The translations under genes and the position numbers were made by a program. The notes under the pieces are model-generated. The model had not been told where the DNA came from. It saw only the letters and a list, made by a program, of their open reading frames with translations, and made no database searches. Of a stretch of 15,538 bases of DNA, positions 7,005 through 13,304 are shown one piece after another. The DNA is from an uncultured Eggerthella sp. Lineage in GTDB: Bacteria > Actinomycetota > Coriobacteriia > Coriobacteriales > Eggerthellaceae. The stretch is taken from positions 1-15,538 of the forward strand of contig URBX01000012.1 in assembly GCA_900546175.1 (NCBI GenBank), given 5' to 3'. Every line of letters begins with the position of its first letter. Position 1 is the first letter of the stretch.

Positions 7005-8432
7005 CTACCTAGCCTCACATTCCAAAAGAACATCGGGACCCAGCTGGGTAATTTTCATGTTCTTGAATTCAAAAGCATATTTTGGAGCTTCAACACCTAA
7101 ACCAGCTACCGGAGAAGGAGCATCACTTCCACCAAAAATCTTTGGAGCAATATAAGTCTGCACTTTATTGACCAACTCATAAGCAAGAACAGACCAGTTG
7201 ATTTCAGCGCCGCCTTCAACGATAACACTGTCAATTCCTAAAGCGCCCAGCTTTTCGAAGAGAACCGCCATGTCAACATGACCATCCGCCAAAGGACACA
7301 CAATTATGTCAACGTCCATTTCTCGATAAGGCATATGCTTATTGATGTCAGAAACAGTAGTTGCAATATACGTTGGGACCGAAATTGCAGTCTGAACAAT
7401 TTGAGAATTGAGCGGAGTACGCAAATGAGTGTCGCAAATAATACGAATAGGGTTCTTTACTCGATTATTTTGGTTTGACTGATTTTTTTGAGCTAAAGCG
7501 TCATCAAGCTCTTCATCCAGAAGTTCCTGCTCTAACTCTTCGTCAATTGCCTGCTCAAGTACCTTTTCCGAAAGTTTGCTTTGAGCGGCTATTTCTTTAT
7601 CGGCTACGGAAAATGGCATTGTCTTTTTTTCCGCATTATTTGCTTGAACCTCATTTTCGGCACCTACTTGACTGCAAGCGCAATCATCCGTTTGAAAATC
7701 CATCAAGCGACAAGTTAGAAGAGGATCATCTTTTATTACCGTATTCACTCCTACCATAATTGCTGAATAGCGATGACGATCCTCATGAACGCGTTTGCGT
7801 GCTGCTTCTGAAGTAATCCATTTTGATTTACCGCTACGGGTGGCAATCTTGCCGTCAAGTGTCATAGCGTATTTCAGGATTACATACGGAGTTTTAGTGC
7901 GAATATAGTGAAAAAAGACTTCATTAATCGCAAGGCATTCATCAAGAAGTACGTTTTCCGTTACTTCAATTCCTGCCTGACGAAGAATTTCAAAACCTTT
8001 ACCTGCTACTAAAGGATTAGGATCAGGAGCGCCACATACTACTCGCGCAAACTTTGCCTCAATAAGTGCTTCAGTGCAAGGAGGAGTTTTTCCGGTATGA
8101 CAGCATGGTTCAAGTGTGACATAAATTGTTGCACCTTCGGTATTCTCTGTGCAATTTGCTAGCGCTTGGCGTTCTGCATGAAGCTCTCCATAGCGCGTAT
8201 GCCAACCTTCTCCAATGATTTTTCCGTCTTTCACAATAACGGCGCCCACCATCGGGTTTGGATTTACCCAACCAGCTCCTTTTCGAGCAAGCTCAAGCGC
8301 ACGCTTCATGTAGTATTCGTCACGCGCTAACCCACTAAGAGTTTCCGCTGGATTACCTATATCTTCTGTGATTTCCGCAGCATTCAGTGAATCATGTGCC
8401 TTATCAAACGTATGCTCAGGTTCTTTTGCCAT
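7005..8432 (-). CDS. ribD: Bifunctional riboflavin-specific deaminase/reductase (RibD) with a large acidic insertion
   Basis: RibD deaminates the GTP cyclohydrolase II product and then reduces its ribosyl side chain with NADPH. I chose the ATG at 8432 (475 residues) because AGGTGA lies five bases upstream of it; a GTG at 8441 is in frame but has no ribosome binding site. Residue numbers are from 8432. About 37 residues precede the deaminase domain. Its zinc site is H85-A-E87 with C110 and C119 (EPCCHTGKTPPC). The reductase begins near 181 (TPYVILKYAMTLDGKIA) and contains SKWITS, GVNTVIKDDP and VEGGAEINWS. The family is usually about 360-370 residues. The excess is mostly a hydrophilic insertion at about 244-325, between DDPLLTCRL and NPIRIICDTHLRTPL, with a very acidic helix-like end. 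First gene of the operon, directly behind the FMN riboswitch. Confidence 0.95.
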   Translation of the reverse strand: MAKEPEHTFDKAHDSLNAAEITEDIGNPAETLSGLARDEYYMKRALELARKGAGWVNPNPMVGAVIVKDGKIIGEGWHTRYGELHAERQALANCTENTEGATIYVTLEPCCHTGKTPPCTEALIEAKFARVVCGAPDPNPLVAGKGFEILRQAGIEVTENVLLDECLAINEVFFHYIRTKTPYVILKYAMTLDGKIATRSGKSKWITSEAARKRVHEDRHRYSAIMVGVNTVIKDDPLLTCRLMDFQTDDCACSQVGAENEVQANNAEKKTMPFSVADKEIAAQSKLSEKVLEQAIDEELEQELLDEELDDALAQKNQSNQNNRVKNPIRIICDTHLRTPLNSQIVQTAISVPTYIATTVSDINKHMPYREMDVDIIVCPLADGHVDMAVLFEKLGALGIDSVIVEGGAEINWSVLAYELVNKVQTYIAPKIFGGSDAPSPVAGLGVEAPKYAFEFKNMKITQLGPDVLLECEAR

Positions 8433-8453
8433 TACCTTCACCTATTTCGCCAT

Positions 8454-8477
8454 AAAAAAAGCCCTTTAATTCAGGGC
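8454..8477 (-). terminator. Leader terminator controlled by the FMN riboswitch
   Basis: On the minus strand GCCCT, a 7-nt loop, AGGGC, then TTTTTTT, ending 21 bases before the ribD start. A Rho-independent terminator between an FMN aptamer and ribD means FMN should lower expression by premature termination. The upstream arm CGCCCT (8478-8473) can also pair with GGGGCG (8635-8630) in the aptamer, a plausible antiterminator (inference). Confidence 0.88.
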
Positions 8478-8530
8478 GCAAAAATGGAAGACAAACAAAG
8501 AAGCAGTCATACGATTGACTACTAGATACT

Positions 8531-8643
8531 TCTTCTTCCATCCGGACTATACCGTTGGCTTTGGATTTTCACCAAATCAGCCTGCCTTAGCAGGGTCGCG
8601 GGCTTTACCGCCAGTGAGGAATTCCACCTCGCCCCGAAGAATA
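8531..8643 (-). promoter_or_regulatory. FMN riboswitch (RFN element) of the rib operon
   Basis: The minus strand carries the conserved RFN landmarks in order: TTCGGGGCGAGGTG, GAATTCC, CTGGCGGTAAAGCCCGCGA, a variable CCTGC/GCAGG hairpin, TGATTTGGTGAAAATCCAAA, GCCAACGGTATAGTCCGGATG, and the closing GAAGAAG that pairs with CTTC at the 5' side. This six-helix junction binds flavin mononucleotide. A terminator follows 53 bases downstream of the aptamer, indicating transcriptional control of ribD-ribE-ribBA-ribH. Confidence 0.97.
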
Positions 8644-8674
8644 TTTCCCATTTAGGGTACCACAGGAGCGTTTC

Positions 8675-8705
8675 CAAGACTAGTTATTTTATAGCAATAG
8701 TCTTG
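8675..8705. promoter_or_regulatory. Inverted repeat straddling the rib promoter -10 box (possible operator)
   Basis: CAAGACTA (8675-8682) and TAGTCTTG (8698-8705) are perfect 8-bp inverted arms separated by 15 bp. Arm centres are 23 bp apart, about two helical turns, and the predicted rib -10 box lies between them. The geometry suits a dimeric repressor. No rib-operon protein regulator of this kind is known to me for this setting. Confidence 0.4.
8688..8696 (-). promoter_or_regulatory. Extended -10 promoter of the riboflavin operon
   Basis: The minus strand reads TGC-TATAAA, an extended -10 element (TGn directly before the hexamer). I see no good -35 at the right distance, which fits an extended -10 promoter. 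Transcription would start near 8680, about 37 bases before the FMN aptamer. Confidence 0.6.
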
Positions 8706-8793
8706 CTAATTCTCTTTTCCGTCTATCAACTCCTTATGGTAATTACCCGCAATCCTCTTAGTTTTTCCTCAGTCCATGAGATACTACTACCAT

Positions 8794-8805
8794 ACGCTTA
8801 AGCGT
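8794..8805. repeat. 12-bp perfect palindrome upstream of the PP2C gene
   Basis: ACGCTTAAGCGT reads the same on both strands and lies 35 bases before the PP2C start codon. It shares the core GCTTAAGC with the palindrome at 192-203. It could be an operator or chance. Confidence 0.4.
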
Positions 8806-8840
8806 CTTTTACAAGGTTTTTCAAGAACAAGAAGGGTTTT

Positions 8841-9992
8841 ATGTTTCTTTTTTCTTCGTTTTCCGCATGCGGAGCAACCCATAAAAAGAATGATGATCGC
8901 GTTCTTTCTCCTTCTCATGTGCTTACAGGAGCAGAAAACCCTGGAGGAAACACTCGTTTTAGCGAAGTTGTTTCGCTAGCTACTAACCCACTTTCTTCTG
9001 ACGCACCATGGCAAAAGGGAGGAGAATTTATCCTCCCCTGCTCAAACTCTCTTGCAATTGCAGCAGTCTTTGACGGAGTTGGCGGAAGCGCACGAGGAAA
9101 TGAAGCTGCACTAGCAGGAGCATCCTTTCTCCTAGACCAAAGAGATAAAGAAAAAACTCTTGTAGACAAATTAAAAGAGTGTGCCTGTCACGTAAGTGAG
9201 AAACAGGCCGCATATCCAAAAGAAGAACAAGGATATACCGTTGCCTCCGGTTTTCAAATATGCGGATATCGGTATCAAAAAAGCCCCGTTCCTACCAATA
9301 TGAGTCCTGCTCACGAAAATGAAAAACTGAGGCCTTTTTTTGGATGCATCCCCTTTAATGCAGGCGATTCAAGAACGTATCGCTTTTCAAAAGGAAATGC
9401 ACTCCCTCTTACAAATGATCACACTCTTGCAAACTATAAAGCTTCATTAGGGATTGGTTATTCTGCTTCTGACTGCAATGTTGTTACTAAGTTTTTAGGC
9501 GGTGAAAACCTCTATCCCTTTGATATTTATAAAGCTTTCAAACTTGAACCGGGGGACATTGTGTTTTCTTGCTCTGACGGTTTTTGGGAATATATACCCA
9601 AACCACTATTGGAACAGGCTTTAATAGAGCTTCAAGAAGATTTTTTTAATCTCTTAACCCCTTTTAAAGATAGCTCGTTATGTCAAAACGCTCCTGATTC
9701 AACAGCCGATTGCATTGGCAGTTCACGTTATGAAAAGCAAACTATCGTAAGCACTCTCGATAAAGAATTCTCTAACCAAAAACAAAATGCTTGCCCTTCT
9801 GCGGTTCCTACCAATGCACCCGAAAAAGAAGCAGTGTATACAACGTACCTCTTTAATCCAGATAAGGCACTTTCTCTATTTGAAAAGCGTGTTGAGTATT
9901 TAGTAAACACTGCCAGAGGTAATGGTTCTCCTGATGATATTAGCGTAGTTTTTGCTTGCTATATTCCTTGCGAAGATTTGTGTGAAAAATAA
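8841..9992 (+). CDS. PP2C-family (PPM) serine/threonine protein phosphatase, divergent, orphan
   Basis: This probable metal-dependent phosphoserine/threonine phosphatase has 383 residues and no membrane segment. PP2C motifs appear in order: GATHKKNDDR at 11-20 (motif 1 acidic pair D18-D19), AAVFDGVGGSARG at 74-86 (metal-binding D78), FNAGDSRTYRF at 172-182, NDHTLANY at 192-199, VFSCSDGFWE at 241-250 (metal ligand D246), and GSPDDISVV at 362-370 (D365-D366 in place of the usual DN). All metal-site aspartates are present, so it should be active. It is longer than the 240-260-residue bacterial core because of a spacer at about 21-70 and a hydrophilic insertion at about 272-335. The ATG follows AAGAAGGG. 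No kinase or FHA gene is nearby. It is divergent from the rib operon and converges on por; its downstream hairpin is poor on this strand. Confidence 0.85.
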   Translation: MFLFSSFSACGATHKKNDDRVLSPSHVLTGAENPGGNTRFSEVVSLATNPLSSDAPWQKGGEFILPCSNSLAIAAVFDGVGGSARGNEAALAGASFLLDQRDKEKTLVDKLKECACHVSEKQAAYPKEEQGYTVASGFQICGYRYQKSPVPTNMSPAHENEKLRPFFGCIPFNAGDSRTYRFSKGNALPLTNDHTLANYKASLGIGYSASDCNVVTKFLGGENLYPFDIYKAFKLEPGDIVFSCSDGFWEYIPKPLLEQALIELQEDFFNLLTPFKDSSLCQNAPDSTADCIGSSRYEKQTIVSTLDKEFSNQKQNACPSAVPTNAPEKEAVYTTYLFNPDKALSLFEKRVEYLVNTARGNGSPDDISVVFACYIPCEDLCEK

Positions 9993-10026
9993 AAAACCCA
10001 GCCCAAGCTTATACAAGGGCCAGGTT
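9991..10026 (-). terminator. Terminator of the por operon (minus-strand specific)
   Basis: On the minus strand AACCTGGCCC and GGGCTGGGTT pair over 10 positions including two G-U wobbles, around a 12-nt loop, followed by TTTTTTATTTTT. On the plus strand the wobbles become an internal CA/CA mismatch with no good T-tract, so it serves por rather than the PP2C gene. It overlaps the last bases of the PP2C gene. Confidence 0.75.
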
Positions 10027-10090
10027 CTTTGGCAAAAATTGTTCTGGAAGCAGGAAATACAATACCGCTTCCTATCATAAAGATGAGAGT

Positions 10091-11035
10091 TTAAAGATTC
10101 TTGGAGCCTTCTACGCGGCCTTCAAGATATGCCCAGTATTCATCAACATCATTCTGAATCTCTTCAAGCAAAGCCTCATTACCAGGCTTGAACAAGTGCT
10201 TGAAACGACCCTGTGGCTTCAAGAAATCAACTACTGGCTTGATATTCTTCTCACGAACTGGGGTAAGCTTCCACTTACCATTCTCAACCTCGAACAAAGG
10301 CCAGAACTTAGTGTCAACAGCCAAACGACAAATCTCAGCAGTCTGATCAGAACCGATACGCCAACCACGAGGGCATGGAGCCAAAATGTTCAAGAATGCA
10401 GGACCGTCAACAGCGATAGCCTTCTCGGCCTTGTTTACTAAGTCGCGCCAGTGACCAACAGAAGCCTGAGCTACGTATGGAACACCATGAGCAGCAATAA
10501 TGGAAGTGAGATCCTTACGCTTTTCCATCTTGCCCTGCTGAACTTTACCAACCTCAGAAGTGGTTGCCCATGCGCCCTTAGGAGTTGCGGATGAACGCTG
10601 AATACCTGTGTTCATGTAAGCGCCGTTATCATAGCAAACATATACAATGTCGTGACCGCGTTCCATAGCGCCCGATAATGACTGCAAGCCAATATCGTAA
10701 GTACCACCGTCGCCACCAAAAGCAACAAATTTAATCTTCTTATCTGCAGGAATCTTGCCCGCACGCTGAAGACCCTTATAAGCAGCCTCTACACCAGAAA
10801 TGGTAGCACCTGCGTTAGCAAAAGCATTATGGATAAATGGAACATTCCATGCATTATCAGGGAAGATAGTGGTGGATACTTCCAAACAACCAGTTGCAGA
10901 TGCGCAAACTACATCATAATCATTACGACCCATCAATACCTGACGAACAGCAATGGATGCACCACAACCGCCGCACAAACGATGACCTGGAGCCAAATTT
11001 TCAGGGCGTGCAGATAATTCTTTAATGTTAGCCAT
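10091..11035 (-). CDS. porB: Pyruvate:ferredoxin oxidoreductase, beta subunit (PorB)
   Basis: The beta subunit binds thiamine pyrophosphate and one [4Fe-4S] cluster and carries the catalytic centre that decarboxylates pyruvate. The 314-residue protein shows LCGGCGAS with cluster cysteines C21 and C24, further candidate ligands C50 (ATGC) and C221 (APCPRGW), and the TPP motif GGDGGTYDIG (107-116) ending at YDNGAYMNTG with N137. The segment QRSSATPKGAWATTS is typical of pyruvate-specific enzymes rather than 2-oxoglutarate or indolepyruvate ones. The ATG follows AAAGGGGG, an unusually strong ribosome binding site in the 12-base gap after porA. Last gene of the por operon. Confidence 0.95.
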   Translation of the reverse strand: MANIKELSARPENLAPGHRLCGGCGASIAVRQVLMGRNDYDVVCASATGCLEVSTTIFPDNAWNVPFIHNAFANAGATISGVEAAYKGLQRAGKIPADKKIKFVAFGGDGGTYDIGLQSLSGAMERGHDIVYVCYDNGAYMNTGIQRSSATPKGAWATTSEVGKVQQGKMEKRKDLTSIIAAHGVPYVAQASVGHWRDLVNKAEKAIAVDGPAFLNILAPCPRGWRIGSDQTAEICRLAVDTKFWPLFEVENGKWKLTPVREKNIKPVVDFLKPQGRFKHLFKPGNEALLEEIQNDVDEYWAYLEGRVEGSKNL

Positions 11036-11047
11036 TACATGCCCCCT

Positions 11048-12226
11048 TTACTCTTCAATACCAAGATACTTAACAGTGTTTGTATTGTTACCAGCCTCAA
11101 GATCGTTGAATGCTTCATAAATCTGAGAGAGGGTAATGTCAGCGCCACCAAGACCTAATACGTAGTCATATACTTCAGCGCTAATCTTTTCTGCCTGGAA
11201 GGTAGCACGAACATCGGTTGCCAATGGAGCATGCTGTGCACCAAAAGCATCTGCGCGGTCAAATACTGCAACTGCCTTAGCGTTTTTGCAGATTTCTGCG
11301 AGTTGCTTACCAGGGAATGGGCGATAAATGCGAATCTTAGCTACGCCAACTTTCTTGCCTTCTTCGCGAAGTTTACGAGCTGCAAAGCGAGCGTTGCCTG
11401 CTGCTGCACCCATTGCAACAATGATGTAGTCAGCATCTTCGCATTCCCATGCATCAATGAGATCAAATGGACGATCAACAATCTCAGCCCAAGCCTTGCC
11501 GTGCTCTTCAAATTTTGCAAGAGCACCTTCAGCAGCACGACGCTCGGTAAGCTTATATTTCATATAGCCATTGCCAAGCGTTGCAAACATGCCCTGACCA
11601 ACTGGATTGTCGGTATCAAGCAATGGATAAAGCGGGGTGTATTCACCAACAAAGTTTGCTACTGTTTCATCTTCTTCCAAAACACAGCAGTCCATTGCAT
11701 GGGTGGTTACAAAACCATCGAGGGTGGTAAAGCAAGGAAGCAAAACATCTTTATCTTCTGCAACTTTAAATGCGATAACTGTGTTGTCATATGCTTCCTG
11801 AGCAGTTTCAGCAAACATCATAAGCCAGCCAGTGTCGCGAGCTGACATGATGTCAGAATAGTCACCATGAATATTAATAGGTGCGGAAAGTGCGCGGTTT
11901 GCATTAGCCATAACAATTGGACAACGCATACCAGAAGCAATGTGGAGTTCCTCCCACATGAAAGCCAAGCCCTGGGAGCTTGTTGCGGTTGCTACACGAG
12001 CACCTGCAGCAGAAGCACCGATACATGCGGAGAGAGCAGAGTGTTCAGACTCCACTGGAACATATTCAGTATGAACTCTTCCGTCAGCAACAAACTTTGC
12101 ATAACCCTCAACGATAGTGGTCTGAGGAGTAATAGGATATGCAGCCATTACGTCTGGAGCTGCCTGACGCATAGCTTCAGCTACCATTTGGTTACCAGTA
12201 GCAGAAAACATCTTCTTTTCAGCCAT
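11048..12226 (-). CDS. porA: Pyruvate:ferredoxin oxidoreductase, alpha subunit (PorA)
   Basis: The 392-residue alpha subunit carries the pyrimidine-binding domain for thiamine pyrophosphate and completes the active site with PorB, giving acetyl-CoA, CO2 and reduced ferredoxin. Landmarks are AAYPITPQT (28-36), VPVESEHSA (57-65), TATSSQGLAFMWEE (80-93), ANANRALSAPINIHGDYSD (107-125), and a C-terminal domain starting near 265 (DYIIVAMGAAAGNARFA) that resembles the transketolase C-terminal fold. The start codon lies two bases after the porD stop and is preceded by AAGGGGAG inside porD, so translation is likely coupled. It acts in the cytosol with the other three subunits. Confidence 0.96.
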   Translation of the reverse strand: MAEKKMFSATGNQMVAEAMRQAAPDVMAAYPITPQTTIVEGYAKFVADGRVHTEYVPVESEHSALSACIGASAAGARVATATSSQGLAFMWEELHIASGMRCPIVMANANRALSAPINIHGDYSDIMSARDTGWLMMFAETAQEAYDNTVIAFKVAEDKDVLLPCFTTLDGFVTTHAMDCCVLEEDETVANFVGEYTPLYPLLDTDNPVGQGMFATLGNGYMKYKLTERRAAEGALAKFEEHGKAWAEIVDRPFDLIDAWECEDADYIIVAMGAAAGNARFAARKLREEGKKVGVAKIRIYRPFPGKQLAEICKNAKAVAVFDRADAFGAQHAPLATDVRATFQAEKISAEVYDYVLGLGGADITLSQIYEAFNDLEAGNNTNTVKYLGIEE

Positions 12227-12228
12227 GA

Positions 12229-12552
12229 CTACTCCCCTTCCTTTGCCTGAGCTTCAGCTTCTGGAATCAATTCCAAAGCGCCAAATTTGCATTCATTTAC
12301 GCAAACACCGCAACCTTTGCAGTGTTCAAGATCAATACCGGTCATCTCGCCGTCACGAACCTGAATGGATGAATCTGGACAGTATACCCAGCAAAGCATG
12401 CAGTTGCTGCACTTTTCAGCATCCCAAATAGGACGCATTGAACGCCAGCCACCAGTTTGACAATTTACTGAAGTGCCACCTTCTGGACATACATAACCAA
12501 TAGTGAAGTCGGATGGCTTCCAGTTTTCGTAATTAGAACCGTCGAATGCCAT
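12229..12552 (-). CDS. porD: Pyruvate:ferredoxin oxidoreductase, delta subunit (2x[4Fe-4S] ferredoxin)
   Basis: The 107-residue subunit passes electrons from the catalytic subunits to external ferredoxin. It has two classical [4Fe-4S] motifs: CSNCMLCWVYCP (C48, C51, C54, C58) and CKGCGVCVNECKFG (C78, C81, C84, C88). The N-terminal 40 residues include TGGWRSMRPIWDAEKC, which is typical of PorD and separates it from free ferredoxins. The start ATG overlaps the porG stop by one base (TAATG), so translation is coupled. A Glu/Ala-rich tail ends the protein. Confidence 0.96.
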   Translation of the reverse strand: MAFDGSNYENWKPSDFTIGYVCPEGGTSVNCQTGGWRSMRPIWDAEKCSNCMLCWVYCPDSSIQVRDGEMTGIDLEHCKGCGVCVNECKFGALELIPEAEAQAKEGE

Positions 12553-13124
12553 TATTCCTGCACCTCCTGATATGCGCGATCAGCGCTTTCGAGGTTTGCA
12601 TCAATCATTTCTTGGGAGAACTTCTTACCGAAAGTAATAATGAGACGCTCTTTAACCAATTCAATTGGGAACAAACCGGATACCTTTGCCAAAGCACCAA
12701 CAATAGGAGTGTTAGGCATATCCTTCTTGATAGTTGCTAATGCAATACCAGTTGCATCAACAACAGCTACTTTCATGGAAGCAGGAGCACCAGCTAGTTC
12801 ACGTGCTTCTTCAACAGTCTTAGTGGTGTTGAAGATCAAGATTCCATCGTCGGCCATACCCTCAAGAACATTGGTGGTTTCCAAAAGAGTGTCATCCAAT
12901 ACGATAACAATATCTGGGTTCTGAATGTTGTTGTGTACCTCAATTGGATCGCTTGATACGCGAGTATAAGCCTTCAAAGGTGCACCCGTACGTTCTGGAC
13001 CGTATTCAGGCATAGCCTGAATGAAGTTGCCTTGCAGCATTGCGGTATCTGCAACGAGCTTCGCTGCGGTAACTGCGCCTTGTCCTGCGCGAGCATGCCA
13101 GCGGATTTCGGTCAACTGTGACAT
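12552..13124 (-). CDS. porG: Pyruvate:ferredoxin oxidoreductase, gamma subunit (PorG/PorC)
   Basis: The gamma subunit helps form the CoA-binding side of the enzyme. I chose the ATG at 13124 (190 residues), preceded by GAGGAGAGGT, over one eight codons upstream that has no ribosome binding site. The family opening IRWHARAGQGAVTAAKLVA follows directly. MPEYGPERTGAP lies at 38-49, and VLDDTLLETTNVLEGMADDG matches the family's second half. It is the first gene of the gamma-delta-alpha-beta operon, an order known from archaeal and deep-branching bacterial POR operons. I could not place a confident promoter in the gap upstream (13125-13304). Confidence 0.93.
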   Translation of the reverse strand: MSQLTEIRWHARAGQGAVTAAKLVADTAMLQGNFIQAMPEYGPERTGAPLKAYTRVSSDPIEVHNNIQNPDIVIVLDDTLLETTNVLEGMADDGILIFNTTKTVEEARELAGAPASMKVAVVDATGIALATIKKDMPNTPIVGALAKVSGLFPIELVKERLIITFGKKFSQEMIDANLESADRAYQEVQE

Positions 13125-13304
13125 ACCTCTCCTCTCATCAAAAAACATGCTTTTATAAGCTTCGTAAATTTTACTCCCCTGTCCTAATTGATGTTTTCGA
13201 TTTGGAGAAGAGATTACCCAGTTTCGGTAAGTGGGGTTTTGAAAGAAAATTCTTGCCGTTCGCTATAGCATGATTACCGTTTGCCCACAGCTCTTTTGGC
13301 TCGA

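Noticed and set aside
8433..8441. GTG start for RibD three codons upstream
   Set aside because: No ribosome binding site before it, while the ATG at 8432 has AGGTGA at good spacing.
8841..8873. Signal peptide or lipobox (FSAC) at the PP2C N-terminus
   Set aside because: No basic residues or hydrophobic core of adequate length, and these residues belong to PP2C motif 1 (GATHKKNDDR).
10046..10072. GGAAGC/GCTTCC hairpin after porB
   Set aside because: Only 6 bp with a 15-nt loop and a distant T-run; the hairpin at 9991-10026 is far better.
11231..11845. Long open frame opposite porA, and similar frames opposite putP, ribBA and ribD
   Set aside because: Antisense shadows of well-supported genes; their translations are Cys/Asn/Ser-rich and match no family I know.
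13125..13148. Longer PorG starting MFFDERRG
   Set aside because: No ribosome binding site; the downstream ATG has GAGGAG and begins where the family begins.
13149..13304. Possible small RNA or terminator between the membrane protein and the por operon
   Set aside because: Only short imperfect dyads (TTACC/GGTAA near 13214-13230) and no T-tract; I could not fold a convincing RNA or place a por promoter.
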